DNA of 64,000 bases from Galeruca laticollis (GCA_963921935.1 OY998175.1:153069309-153133308); one strand, 5' to 3'; counted from the first letter of the stretch, positions 39,939 to 49,906 are shown. The notes: generated from the letters alone by a model not told the origin. A program made the numbers and translations.

Positions 39939-40334
39939 CTACCATTGCCGGATCATCTTCAGGTGAGGATCATTCTCCTGATCTTCTCTGATCCTGGTGG
40001 GTGACCATTCCTCGTTGATTACAGTAGTTCTTGAAACTGCAGCTTCCCTAGATTCCATCTTGTTGCAGTGGGAGCAGTCTGCTGGGCACGGCCGTCTGGA
40101 CAGGGAGTCGGCATTTCCGTGACTCACACCGGCTCGATGTTCGATGTTGAAATCATATTCTTGAAGTCGTTCAATCCATATAGCGATCTGGCCCTCGGGA
40201 TTCTTGAACTGCATCAACCACTTGAGTGCTGCATGATCAGTCCGGATTAAAAACTTCCTACCATAGAGATACTGGTAAAAGTGTTACACGGACTCCACTA
40301 CTGCCAAAAGTTCTCTTCTTGTGACGCAGTAGTT
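39939..40334 (-). pseudogene. pol: Gypsy element 3 RNase H
   Basis: This is the same frame as RT and integrase. After the TGA at 40335-40337 it reads NYCVTRRELLAVVESV, then a TAA at 40284-40286, then HFYQYLYGRKFLIRTDHAAL and WIERLQEYDFNIEHRAGVSH, then NADSLSRRPC, the RNase H plus C-terminal motif. A Cys/His-containing segment (CPADCSHCNK) and a linker lead to the integrase. The DAS-type acidic start of RNase H lies in the RT block (FILDTDESNVGIGGVLSQ). Only the stops disable it; the domain is otherwise complete. Confidence 0.88.
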
Positions 40335-41318
40335 TCATTCTGGTTTGGAGAGGACTTTACTGAAATATCCCAGCACTCTTTCTTGCCCTCCTTGGATCTG
40401 TGAGAGCACTCCACCAATTCCTACGTTGCTTTCGTCAGTGTCAAGAATAAAGTCTTCCTCTGGTAAAGGGTATCCTAATATCGGCGACGTGGTTAAATGC
40501 CTCTTCAAGGTATCAAAAGCCGTTTGACAATATTCGTCCCATTGGAAAGCTCTTGCTTCTTCTGTAAGTCGAGTTAGAGGCTTAGCAATATCTCCAAACC
40601 TCCTGATAAATCTTCTATAATATGTGCAAAGTCCAAGGAAACTCCTAATTTGATGTTTGTCGGTTGGTTGCGGCCATTGCTGAATGGAAGCAATTTTCTC
40701 TGGATCCACCGCCACTCCTTCATTGCTCACTATATGACCTAGATAGTTGACTAGGTTTTGGAACAGCTGACATTTCTTCGGGTTTAACATAAGCTGAGCA
40801 GCTCGGAGTCGTTTGAATACGTCTTCCAAATTCTTCAGATGTTCGTCAAATGTCTTCCCCAGTACTACGATGTCGTCCAAATAGACCAGGCATGTCTTCC
40901 AAGACAACCCTCTCAAGACATTTTCCATGAGTCTTTCAAATGTCGCAGGCGCATTACAGAGCCCCAATGGCATGACGTTGAATTGCCATAATCCAGATCC
41001 GGTGGTAAAAGCAGTCTTCTCTTTGTCTTCTGGGTCCATTTCCACTTGCCAATAAACAGACTTCAGGTCCAAGGTGGAAAACAGTTTGCTGCCGGCCAAA
41101 GTGTCTAGAGTAACGTCAATTCGGGGCAGAGGATAGCTATCTTTCTTCGTCACATTGTTAAGCTGGCGATAATCTACGCAGAATCTCGTAGTTCCATCCT
41201 TTTCCTTGACGAGCACTACTGGAGACACCCATGGACTAGTAGATGGTTCTATCACTTTCAGCTTCCTCTCTCTTCGCTCGTGGAAGTCTTCGAGCCGATT
41301 GTCTAATTGGCTTAGCAT
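40335..41318 (-). CDS. pol: Gypsy element 3 reverse transcriptase
   Basis: The 327-codon frame begins in the region before RT and contains the complete polymerase: VIEPSTSPWVSPVVLVKEKD, TRFCVDYRQLNNVT, FSTLDLKSVYWQVEMDPEDK (first catalytic Asp; relatives have SGYWQ), MPLGLCNAPATFERLM and TCLVYLDDIVVLGKTF (YLDD). The thumb follows (VNYLGHIVSNEGV, RSFLGLCTYYRRFI) and then the beginning of RNase H (FILDTDESNVGIGGVLSQ), where the first acidic residue is present. The frame closes at a TGA where Arg is expected (KPE-stop-NYCVTRRE), which fits a CGA to TGA change. Confidence 0.93.
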   Translation of the reverse strand: MLSQLDNRLEDFHERRERKLKVIEPSTSPWVSPVVLVKEKDGTTRFCVDYRQLNNVTKKDSYPLPRIDVTLDTLAGSKLFSTLDLKSVYWQVEMDPEDKEKTAFTTGSGLWQFNVMPLGLCNAPATFERLMENVLRGLSWKTCLVYLDDIVVLGKTFDEHLKNLEDVFKRLRAAQLMLNPKKCQLFQNLVNYLGHIVSNEGVAVDPEKIASIQQWPQPTDKHQIRSFLGLCTYYRRFIRRFGDIAKPLTRLTEEARAFQWDEYCQTAFDTLKRHLTTSPILGYPLPEEDFILDTDESNVGIGGVLSQIQGGQERVLGYFSKVLSKPE

Positions 41319-42226
41319 TACCAGTATCGATTTTGTGTTTGACGGCTGATGTTCTACCAGTCTTTCCTCCTTTTGGTACGAATAAGTCTCGATACTGCAA
41401 GAGAAACTCCCTCATTCTCTTCTTTTCAGCTCCATTCAAAGATTGACCAGCTACTGCTAACATTTGTTCGAATCTGGCATTGGAATTGGCAGTGGTCGTT
41501 GTTTGACGAACTATAGACGTCACTGGTACGCAGGATCCAATCTTAGTTTCCTTCTTGATGGTAATTGGGTAATCATTCACGTTTATCACACGTACTGGGA
41601 TCTCTTCCACCGATGTAACCAATCCTTTTCCGATTAGTACTCCTTTGCCAACTTCTTCATCGTGTTTCCTTGGCTCCATCATAACCGGTGTACCTTCCTC
41701 CATGATTCCCTGTAGCCGTGCTACTATCATGGTTTCGCTTCGTGCAGGTAGAACGGTATCTTCCTGTACAGCTGCCAACACCACGCTGCCTTCATATGGA
41801 TGCAGGAATACCTCCTCGGAACCCACTCTAATGGTTCTGTTTCTGAAGTCTAATTGGAAACCATGTACATTCATTACGTCCATTCCCAGAATCACGTATT
41901 CTCCAATGTCAGTTACGATTACCGTATGCGTGAACTTTTCGGCGCAAATTCCAATTGGATTCGTGTCTCACCGTAAACGTTGGCACTCTCACCTGTGGCG
42001 GTCCCCAGTCGCAGTCTCGTTGGTAAAAGCTTCTTCTTGGAGTTTATTAGTTCTGGTCGTATAATGGTTCTAGTTGCTCCAGTGTCAACCAGCAGAGCAT
42101 ATTTCTTGCCATTCACTTCGCCATCCACATATACACTGTCGTTGCGACATCTGAGAGAAGCTATCAGTATAAGAGGGTCTTTGGAACGATCATGGGTCGG
42201 TGCTGCCCCCTCGTAGCCGACCCGTT
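41236..42226 (-). pseudogene. pol: Gypsy element 3 protease and linker, with a cancelling frameshift pair
   Basis: In the Pol frame, YALLVDTGATRTIIRPELI carries an intact DTGA protease triad (about 42060-42120). The frame is lost near 41940 and reading continues one frame over from 41895 to about 41240: MILGMDVMNVHGFQLDFRN (the ILG block that closes the protease flap side), a long linker, AVKHKIDTGNAKPIRQSARR. Near 41270 it returns to the RT frame. The two indels together restore the frame, leaving about 220 codons out of phase. Pol is in a different frame from Gag, so ribosomal frameshifting between them is expected near 42230. Confidence 0.85.
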
Positions 42227-43615
42227 CTAGTTTTCCTGTGTCTGAGGTTCTTGGTTTGCAGGAGTCTTGGGGCGCTTACACGAACTACGTACATGCCCTA
42301 GCTCGCCACAATTCCAGCATCTGATCTTCCTCGGCTTCTTGTCAATCATACTTTTTATTAAACTGACGAACTGGTCAAATCTGTCTTCGTCACCTTCTTC
42401 TTGGATGGTCCTAATTTTGTTATATTCTGAAGCCTTCGTTGCTGCTTCATATTCAAGGGCAGCTGTCAATGCGTCGTCTAATGTTTTCGGATGGGCTAAA
42501 CGAAGCGTCCTCTGCATATCGGGGTCACGTAATCCATCAATAAAGGCCTGGATGCCCAGACATTCCATCATGTTCTCTGGTGCTGACGGATAAGCAAACC
42601 GAACTAATCGAGCAATGTCCACTTCATATTCTTGAAGGGATTCATCCCGTTTCTGCCTTCGGTTCTTCAGTTTAGATTGGTACAAATGTTCTAGATGTCC
42701 ATGACCATATCGCATGTCCAACCTCTTCTTCAGCTGCTCGAAGTCATCCGTTTCTTCCAAAGGTATCGCCTGGAGTACATCTAAGGCATCTCCGCGAAGC
42801 GCGATGGTTAAGTTCACTGCCTTCTCTCTATCGGACCAATTATTCACTCTAGCGGCTGCTTCAAATTGTTTCACATAATTGGTCCACGACACTTTTCCAT
42901 CGAACGTTGGGGCCTTGACTCGGTTAAAACTGCCAATGTCTTCAAACTTAGGTAGTGTTTCTGGCTTGCAAAGTTTCGTTTGCTCGGTCTTCTTTTCTTC
43001 CTCTGGCGTGCCTCGCGTTCTTGAATCGGCAATCTTTTCCTCTAACTCCTTGATTTTCTCGTTTATCGTTGTAATCTCATTCTTGATTTTTTCGTCTATC
43101 GTTGACATTTTATTCTCAATTTTCTCGTCCATCGATAACATTTTATTCTCGATTTTCTCGTCCATTGTTGACATCTTATCCTCGATTTCAGATTTTAGTG
43201 ACGAAATTTCATTTTCAATATCAGCGGCAATGTCGTTTTTCATCAATAAGATATCGGCAGATATATCGTTCTTTAAAGTAGAAATCTTCTCGTCCATGTT
43301 CTCTTCCATGGCAGAAATCTTCTCGTCCATGTTAGCCGAAATATCATTCTTCATAGTAGAAATCTTCTCGTCCATGTTAGCCGAAATATCATTCTTCATA
43401 GTAGAAATCTTCTCGTCCATGTTAGCAGAAATGGACGAGATTAAGGTGGAAGCCTCGTCATTAAATAAAACTGTTTCTGGATCAAAGCCGTCATTTTCCA
43501 GTGCCACTTTAAGTCTTTCTACTAATTCACTTTTCTTACCGGAGGTTTCCAACTCACGATCTTCCAATTCAGCTCTTAATTCCGCCACCTTCAGATCCCT
43601 TAATCTCTTGGCCAT
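42227..43615 (-). CDS. gag: Gypsy element 3 Gag with N-terminal SAP-like domain and repeat array
   Basis: This intact 462-codon frame starts at an ATG 44 bases after the 5' LTR. Residues about 5-40 (LRDLKVAELRAELEDRELET, then KKSELVERLKVAL) match a SAP domain, a helix-extension-helix that binds DNA or chromatin. Residues about 60-195 form a helical array with 15-residue repeats (NMDEKISTMKNDISA, at least three copies) and later MSTMDEKIENKM-type units, a likely coiled coil. The capsid-like retrotransposon Gag region follows at about 230-400 (WTNYVKQFEAAARVNNW, IALRGDALDVLQAIP, FEQLKKRLDMRYG, ESLQEYEVDIARL). One CCHC zinc knuckle lies near the end (CWNCGELGHVRSSC). It assembles the particle; the SAP part may tether it to chromatin, which is inference. 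Confidence 0.92.
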   Translation of the reverse strand: MAKRLRDLKVAELRAELEDRELETSGKKSELVERLKVALENDGFDPETVLFNDEASTLISSISANMDEKISTMKNDISANMDEKISTMKNDISANMDEKISAMEENMDEKISTLKNDISADILLMKNDIAADIENEISSLKSEIEDKMSTMDEKIENKMLSMDEKIENKMSTIDEKIKNEITTINEKIKELEEKIADSRTRGTPEEEKKTEQTKLCKPETLPKFEDIGSFNRVKAPTFDGKVSWTNYVKQFEAAARVNNWSDREKAVNLTIALRGDALDVLQAIPLEETDDFEQLKKRLDMRYGHGHLEHLYQSKLKNRRQKRDESLQEYEVDIARLVRFAYPSAPENMMECLGIQAFIDGLRDPDMQRTLRLAHPKTLDDALTAALEYEAATKASEYNKIRTIQEEGDEDRFDQFVSLIKSMIDKKPRKIRCWNCGELGHVRSSCKRPKTPANQEPQTQEN

Positions 43616-43642
43616 TTTTACGTAGCAATTTATTTATATTAT

Positions 43643-43659
43643 CCCACTTCTGACACCAA
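43643..43659 (-). promoter_or_regulatory. primer-binding site of Gypsy element 3
   Basis: Minus strand TTGGTGTCAGAAGTGGG immediately follows the 5' LTR end (...CATTACA). The TGGTGTCAGAAGTGGG form is common in Gypsy elements and pairs with a tRNA 3' end. Confidence 0.85.
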
Positions 43660-44139
43660 TGTAATGTTTTTCTTATTTATTAAAAGTTTTTATTACGGGA
43701 GGGATAAATTTCAAACACTCGGTATGGCTACTTACTTATTTATTTAAAACACTAAACTAATCACTAACACTTAATGTATATATACTCAGTATATTCACTT
43801 AAACTAATTTATATGAACACTTAACTAATTTATATTTACTGTTTGCTATTTCGGTGTATTTATTCCACGAGATAACTTTTATCAACTAACTCTTCCGCTG
43901 ATCGGTCCTTATTAATATTAAAGCCCTTTTTACTAGTAAATTCCAGGCTGCGGCTTATACACACAAATAATTTTTCTGCCCTTTTCTAGATAACTCTGGT
44001 CATAAAAACCAGTTCCAGATAAGATAGTCTCAATAGTAAACAGTTTTTTATAACTGCGTATCCGCCATAATTTTAACTATTATACCTGGCTTAGACAGGG
44101 TCGGTTTTAGGGACTATACCAGTGTGCTGTTTCGTAACA
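43660..44139 (-). repeat. 5' LTR of Gypsy element 3
   Basis: Matches 37580-38046 throughout. Compared with the 3' LTR it has a different short segment near 44000-44030 (CAGTTCCAGATAAGATAG) and scattered substitutions. Confidence 0.93.
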
Positions 44140-44143
44140 ATAT

Positions 44144-45540
44144 CATAGTTTTTTTTGCTAAGCGGAAAAAAACCAGTCATATAGTTTTTATTCTCAGTGT
44201 AAATGGCCTTTATACAGTTAAGAGTCAGGATATATGAATATTTGCGAATTTTGGGTGATGATAATATAGTATAGTAATATATGGGATATTACGGGGGGAC
44301 GTCGAAAACTTGACCGGGGTAAAATGAAAACCCTATGTAGAGGCCAATTCATTTCTCTAATTTTGGGTTTTTTTACGTGGACATTAAATTCGCTGATTGA
44401 AGCTTGATGAGTCAGTGAGACCAGTTCCAGGAGAGCTGGAATATTCTGGAGCGACTTCAGTTGCTGTTCTGGGTCCGGAAGAAGGATAAGTGAACAGTTT
44501 TCCTTTTTTTTTACTCTTCATACATTTGTACATTCACCTTTATCCGTCACATTTCATAATTTTTTTTATGTAAAGTTTTTATTTCTCTTTTTGCGGCAAT
44601 TAGTAAAAATTTATTTTCACTTTGTATTTAAAATTGTAATAATTTGCTTATAGTTTAAAATATTGGGTTATTGGCTCTGAACGCTAGGATACTACGGTAC
44701 GTACCTGGGTACTGCGTTATTTAGTGGAATTTTCGAACTCTGACGATTTTATGTATATAATTTTGCGCCGTACATAATTTTGATTTATATTTTTTTTTAG
44801 CAACGCTGAGCTCGTTTGCTATTTAAATTTTATGCTTATGCATTTATTTATATTCATATTCGTATAAATTGCGGAAGTGTGAACCCGTGTAACTGTACAT
44901 TTTTAATTTTGGTATATATTATCATAGTATTTTGAGAAATTGTACATGAACCATTTGGTCGTTTCTCTATAATTGTAGAATTGAGACATCGGTGTAGTTT
45001 GGTGCCCTCAGCTCTTCTGCACCCTGAATTTGAAGCCTTTCGCTCTGCTCAGAGTTTATAGAACCTGCTTGTCAGTTATTTATTTAAGCTGCGCCTTCGT
45101 TGTAACTGATAATTTAGTTTGCGATTTAAGATTTATGTAGATTCCGGCCTTCAACCTAACTACATTCTGAGTCTACAGCCTTCAGCTGAGTTCAGACATT
45201 ATTTGGGACATTGTTGTTGTAAACTTGTGATACATTTTTTTAAAAGAGATCTTTGGTCCAAAGTGATTGATTAAAACTTCAATCAGGGGATACTTGCTGA
45301 CTTTTATTTTTTTTTTATAATAAGTTACCTATCAGTTCAACCTTTGGAGTGTGTAGTTAGTGTTGTTAACCCACTGAGGAATTGTGGGCTAACTTAAGAA
45401 GTCTTGGGTGCTTACCAAAACTTCTCTGGCGCCCTTTTTGAAAACATAATAGTTTTTTTGGAAGAATCCACCCCTTCTTCGACTCGAGGCTAGTCGACTG
45501 GCGAGCACGGGTTGTACCACGTGAGACAACCCGCATATCT
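44144..45540. other. noncoding, possible LTR/leader of Gypsy element 4
   Basis: About 1.4 kb with no coding similarity. TGGCGCCC at 45427-45434 looks like a Gypsy-type primer-binding site, which would place the 5' LTR end of element 4 just before it; but no copy of its presumed 3' LTR is seen here, and Gag is missing, so this is weak. Confidence 0.3.
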
Positions 45541-45587
45541 ATAACGAGCACTGAGAGGGTTAGTAGCGTTTTCTCGTTATAAACTTA

Positions 45588-46645
45588 TTGAAAAATAATA
45601 TAATTGAAGAGAGTATTTCGCCATGGCGAGCTCAGGTTTTAGTAGTATCTTCAGAAAGTCATCGTCGTAGAATGGTAGTTGACTACTCCCAGACGATAAA
45701 TAGATACACTGATTTAGATGCCTTCTCTCTACCTAGAATAGACAGTATTGTAAATACAGTTGCTTCAAACCAAGAGTACATTTCCCTTGGTCTCAAAAGT
45801 GCTTACTATCAAATACCCATAGTCGAAGAAGACAAGCCATATACAGCATTCGAAGCATGTGGAAAGCTTTATCAATTTAAACGTATTCCATTTGGTGTTC
45901 GAAATAGAGTCCCTGCTTTTCACCGAGCTATCACTGGAATTATCTCAATTGAAGGTCGTAAAGGTGTAGAAGTATATTTGGACGATATAACAATTTGTGG
46001 CCATAATCAAAACAAACACGATAAAAATTTAAAACAATTTATGGAAGTTGTTTCTAAGTATAATCTAACTTTGAGTATGGATAAGAGCAATTTCTCAATG
46101 AAAGAAATCCATCTTTTGGGGTACGTAATTAGCTATAAATGCGTTCGCCCTGACCTTGAACGTCTCCAGACTATCCGTAATTTGATTGATCTTAATGATA
46201 CATCTTCCCTACGAAGAGCACTTGTATGTTTTCTCATTATGCTGTAGAAACTGACGCCTCGGATTTTGCGTTTGGAGCTACTTTATCTCAAAATCATCGA
46301 CCAGTTGCCTTCTTTTCAAGAACACTATCTAAATCAGAACAACATCACTCTTCGATTGAAAAGGAAGCATATGCTATTGTAGAAGCCTTGAGGAAATGGA
46401 GGCACTACCTCATAGGTCGTTATTTTCAACTTATAACAGATCAACGGTCAGTTTCTTTCATGTTTAACAGAAAACACTTCGGAAAAATTAAAAATGAGAA
46501 AATCATGCCCTGGAAATTACAAATTTCAAGTTATAACTATGACATTATTTATAGACCTGGCAAATATAATATCTCAGCTGATACTTTATCACGAATCTGT
46601 TCATCTGCTACAAAAAATTTACAGCAACTACGTTCTCTACATTAA
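45588..46645 (+). pseudogene. pol: Gypsy element 4 reverse transcriptase and RNase H
   Basis: RT reads NIIEESISPWRAQVLVV, MVVDYSQTINRYT, DAFSLPRIDSIVN, LGLKSAYYQIPIVEEDKPYT (the catalytic Asp of the LDLKSAYYQ-type motif is Gly here), PFGVRNRVPAFHRAI and VEVYLDDITICG (YLDD), then LLGYVIS. Near 46230 the frame jumps straight into RNase H, with the connection region shortened: VETDASDFAFGATLSQ, SSIEKEAYAIVEALRKW, LITDQRSVSFMFN and YRPGKYNISADTLSR. Loss of the motif A Asp and the deletion mean no polymerase activity. RNase H acidic residues appear retained. Confidence 0.85.
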
Positions 46646-47278
46646 GCCTTATGTCACCCTGGAGAAACAAGATTTTATCACTGTGTGAGAAGTAAGAACC
46701 TTCCCTTCTCGCTACAAGAGATACGATCAACAATATCCTCATGTCGCGTGTGTGCTAAAATTAAGCCATGGTTTCGTAAGAGAGAAAGTCATCTTATAAA
46801 ATCTACTCAGCCACTAGAAAGATTTAACATAGATTTTAAAGGACCGTTACCTTCAACTTCCAAAAATCGTTACCTTTCGATTGTTGTTGATGAATTTTCT
46901 CGTTTTCCGTGTAAAGATCTATCTTCAAGTACTGTTATATCTAAACTTAAAGAACTGTTTGTTTTATTTGGTACACCTGCATATATACACTCTGAAAGAG
47001 GCTCAAGCTTCATGTCACAGGAGCTTAAGTTATTCCATGGTACTGCAGGTATCGCTACAAGTCGAACTACTGGTTACAACCCGCAAGGTAATGGACAATT
47101 CGATCGTTACGTTGGAATTATCTGGAAGACAATTGAATTAGCCCTGAGAACTCATCAACTTGAAATTGATAAATGGGAACAAGTCTATCAGGAAGCCTTA
47201 CACTCTATTCGTTCTTTGTTATGTACGTCAATCAACACAACACCTCATGAAAGAATGTTCAGTTCTCCCAGAAGATGA
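46640..47278 (+). pseudogene. pol: Gypsy element 4 integrase with altered catalytic residues
   Basis: The integrase finger has lost its His pair but SSCRVCAKIKPWF keeps the Cys pair. The core reads FNIDFKGPLPST (first Asp kept), YIHSERGSSFMS (second position Glu instead of Asp) and YNPQGNGQFDRYVGIIWK (third position Asp instead of Glu). About 20 residues are deleted around DLSSSTVISKLKE. The DD-E triad has become D-E-D. The end reads SIRSLLCTSINTTPHERMF, then a stop at 47276-47278. Neighbouring sequence 47288-47656 continues the polyprotein. Confidence 0.85.
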
Positions 47279-47287
47279 AGAAGTGGA

Positions 47288-47656
47288 ATGACTATACCTT
47301 CATGGTTGATGAATTCGGAAACAGTCTTAATGAAGCGACCAGTGTGCCATTCCAAGTACGAGCCTTTGGTTGAAGAAGTGGAGTTGCTGGAAGGAAATCC
47401 TGAATATTCACATATTAAGCTGTCTGATGGAAGAGAAATAACTGTCTCCACACGACATCTGGCACCTATTGGAACTTTAATAGAAGAACCTTTACAAGAA
47501 TTATCCTCCGAAAATGTAGTTTCATTAGAAACAAACCCTTCAACTCTTCCTCAACATGCGGAATTTGGAAACACTGACGTTCATATTCCATTACCGAAAT
47601 TTCTCAAGAATCTCTCAGAAGAAGTAAACGAGAAAAACATCCTCCTTTGCATTTGA
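47288..47656 (+). pseudogene. pol: Gypsy element 4 Pol C-terminal segment
   Basis: Reads VLMKRPVCHSKYEPLVEEVE, LSDGREITVSTRHLAP and an acidic tail to a TGA at 47654-47656. This is the tail found after the integrase in this Gypsy group; it lies one frame away from the integrase frame. Confidence 0.75.
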
Positions 47657-47688
47657 ACGATTATGTTACTTAAGTGGGGTGAATGTCA

Positions 47689-47832
47689 TAGAGTTATTTA
47701 TTTAAGTTCACTCACTACACTTGTTTGTTAAAATTAATTTTGACAAGTTAGTTGTCAATTATTTGTCTGTAATTCTTTTTGTATAATAAAGCCTAACAAA
47801 AGGTTTAAAAGGTTATTTAACTATCTACAACA
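47689..47832 (+). repeat. 3' LTR-like end of Gypsy element 4
   Basis: Begins TGTCATAGAGTTATTTATTT after a purine tract, holds an AATAAA (about 47786) and ends near CTATCTACAACA. Boundaries are tentative because no second LTR is present. Confidence 0.5.
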
Positions 47833-48195
47833 AAACCATCATTCAAAAATCCATCTATAGTTCTAATATGCGTAAATATCAGTCGTTTTCTTTTTCCAGA
47901 ATGTGCTTTTATTCCTACAGATAAACCATCCAAAAACGCTTGACGTGAGGAGGTCACATTTTTATCTTACCATATTTTTCCGACGGTATAATCTTCGTTT
48001 AGGTCTCGTCCAAATAGTAGATTTTTCTATTTCACTGCGATAATCCCTTATGGATCGCAAATAATTCCGTCTCCAACATAGTATTTTATCTTTTTCAATT
48101 GAAAGCCCCTTTCTGTTTATTTTTTCTCACCTAAAATTCATATCTCGCAGAATTTTCTACAATTTTTCTTCACCATTTCAGAAATAGTAATATCT
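47833..48195. other. noncoding, no recognised gene
   Basis: About 360 bases of AT-rich sequence with nothing recognisable. Confidence 0.5.
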
Positions 48196-48242
48196 TAATA
48201 ATAATAATAAACTTTATTGCCTATAGAATATACATTCATAGC
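48196..48242 (-). repeat. inverted copy of a LINE 3' terminus
   Basis: On the minus strand GCTATGAATGTATATTCTAT then AGGCAATAAAG and a (TTA)n tail. The same terminus occurs in plus orientation at 55098-55138, the 3' end of the LINE whose RT begins right next to this copy. Confidence 0.8.
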
Positions 48243-48246
48243 ATTC

Positions 48247-48404
48247 GACGTAACTACAGGAATATTACAAGGCGAATCTTTGAGTCCACTACTATTTTCA
48301 TTCTTCATCGCTGATATTGAAGATTTTTTATGTAAGAATGGGGCTCGGGGTGTAAACATTGATGATAGGAATGAAATATTAACTCTTTTGTATGCAGACG
48401 ATAT
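48247..48404 (+). pseudogene. outer LINE reverse transcriptase, left fragment
   Basis: Reads DVTTGILQGESLSPLLFSFF, IADIEDFLCKNGARG and LLYADD. GILQGESLSPLLF is RT motif B and YADD the catalytic box, which is cut right after the second Asp. Upstream RT and endonuclease are absent, so the copy is 5' truncated at about 48243. Confidence 0.88.
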
Positions 48405-48774
48405 GGCGGGGTTGGTTGTAAGTTGGCCATTGCTTTGTAGTTGGTTTGCTTATTTGCTTGCATGCGCTTTGCTTGTCTGCTTGTAGGTAGCTTTCTGCAG
48501 CCCAATGGAGAAATGCAACCATCGAGTGTCTGCCTCCTCGTGTCACCGCTGGATACGTTAGCACTGTTGATCATCAGTGACAGCAGTGTTGACCAACCAA
48601 ATGACACTCCAACAACCCAAGCTAAGGTGTGAGGAACGTGCCGATGGCTCAATAGCCGCAAGGAATGCGACCACGAACGTCCCCCTGGGGGTACCAGGCG
48701 ACACCCCCTTGCAAACAGCCTTTCCCTGGCATGCGGGGCTCTGCCAGGGATGACGAACATTTCCCTAGCTAATC
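48405..48774 (+). other. 5' UTR of the I-group LINE
   Basis: 370 bases from the target junction to the ORF1 ATG, with TTGCTTG/TTTGCTT subrepeats near 48445-48485 and a GC-rich end (CCCCCTGGGGGTACC). LINE promoters are internal, so this is the likely promoter region. Confidence 0.55.
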
Positions 48775-49906
48775 GTGGGACCAAAATGGACCAAAAACAA
48801 GAAAAAAAATCAAAAACCGGAGGATGAGCGAGAACGCTCACCTCCAATAACAAAGCACTATCGAGGAAAAAGAATCTGCGGTGCTGAGGCAAAGAGAAGG
48901 AGGAAAGCGAGGCAGCAAGCTGGCGTCTCTACAGACACCAATAGCGCCACTCGCCCCTCCCTTTCTAAACCTGGCACCAGCGGCCAAAAACTTAAGGGTG
49001 GCGAAGGCATTTCCTCCTTCAAAAGAGGCCCGGAACGCGTCGCCCCCCAAGTAAAGAAGCGCATCCGCTCCAATACCTCAGAGGAAAACTCCTCAAGAGA
49101 AAAGAGGACGCGGATAGATGCTAAAACCATAACCAAAAGCTACAGCGAAGCAGCTACCAGCCACTTACGGGTAGCCATTATAGATAAGGCCAATCCATAC
49201 GGTAAAATAATTACCGATAATGGAGACCTTATCAAAAAACAAATAATGGAGGCTTTGGACATAATCCTTATGTCCGCCTCCAGCAGTCTGAAAAAGCCAC
49301 CTACTTTCAGGTCATGGTCGCACTCTGGTGAAATAATCAGTCACCTGCGATAATGACGAAACGCTAGAGTGGCTAAGGAATACAGTTTCAAAACTGAAAC
49401 CGTGGAAGAAGGCTAAGTTCGATGTGGTGCACGTCGACAACCTCCCACAGCTGACAAAAACCACCCTCTGGGTCCCCAGCGAAGCTCACGCTGACCTGGG
49501 CGACAAAGAGGATGTGCTGCGCCGGCTGGACAAACAAAACCCAGACCTTCGGGTGGATGCATGGTTTTTCTTCCACCACGAAGCAAAGGTCAACCCCAAA
49601 GGACACCTATTCGTCTTTGGCATAAGAGACGAGGAAATGGGTGCCCTAAAAAAACGATCAATGAGGATGAGCTACGCGTTCACCTCATTGATTGTTAAAA
49701 CCAAGAAACTGGACCCGGAACGGAGGGGATCGAGTACGGACCCCCCTCTCCCACCCGAGGAACTCCAAGAAGCTGTTGCTTCTGCGGAGACTGTCGAACC
49801 ATCCTCCAATATGGCGACCGACACTCTCCTGGCAGAACTAACAGCTCTAAGCCAAGACACAGGCGACGTCAACACACCTCCAAGTGAGGAAGTGGAGATG
49901 GCCTAA
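48775..49906 (+). pseudogene. I-group LINE ORF1 with DUF4780
   Basis: ORF1 proteins bind LINE RNA. The first 192 codons (48775-49353) are highly basic and Ser/Pro-rich (AEAKRRRKARQQAG, KKRIRSNTS) and lead into SYSEAATSHLRVAIID and FRSWSHSGEII, the start of DUF4780. A one-base frameshift near 49338 moves the rest to another frame, where CDNDETLEWL, LPQLTKTTLWVPSEA, LRVDAWFFFHHEA and GHLFVFGIRDEE follow. It ends in an acidic Glu/Ala-rich tail at 49906. Correcting one base would give a protein of about 370 residues; as it stands it is broken. Confidence 0.82.

Larger units (their letters stand above)
37580..44139 (-). mobile_element. Ty3/Gypsy element 3, complete, with SAP-Gag and macro-domain Pol (TSD ATAT)
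   Basis: The element is 6560 bp in minus orientation, bounded by LTRs of 467 bp (37580-38046) and 480 bp (43660-44139). ATAT occurs at 37576-37579 and 44140-44143 as target duplication. The primer-binding site and polypurine tract are in place. Gag is one intact 462-codon frame. Pol lies in a single other frame, interrupted by five stop codons and a pair of frameshifts that cancel out. The LTRs differ by scattered substitutions and one short indel region, so it is not a very recent insertion. It is the best-preserved LTR element here. Confidence 0.95.
45540..47832 (+). mobile_element. Ty3/Gypsy element 4, gag-less remnant
   Basis: RT, RNase H, integrase and a C-terminal Pol segment lie in order on the plus strand, followed by a purine tract (AAGTGGGGTGA at about 47675) and an LTR-like end starting TGTCATAGAG. 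Gag and protease are absent. RT is internally shortened and the integrase frame has deletions and active-site changes. Confidence 0.8.

Noticed and set aside
42879..43625. 248-codon plus-strand open frame
   Set aside because: It is the exact antisense of the Gag repeat array of Gypsy element 3; the repetitive Ser/Ile/Phe pattern is the mirror of the coiled-coil repeats.
45366..45551. 61-codon minus-strand frame upstream of Gypsy element 4
   Set aside because: Basic composition without any domain; opposite to the direction of the element.
48305..48892. 195-codon minus-strand frame
   Set aside because: Antisense of the LINE 5' UTR and ORF1 start.
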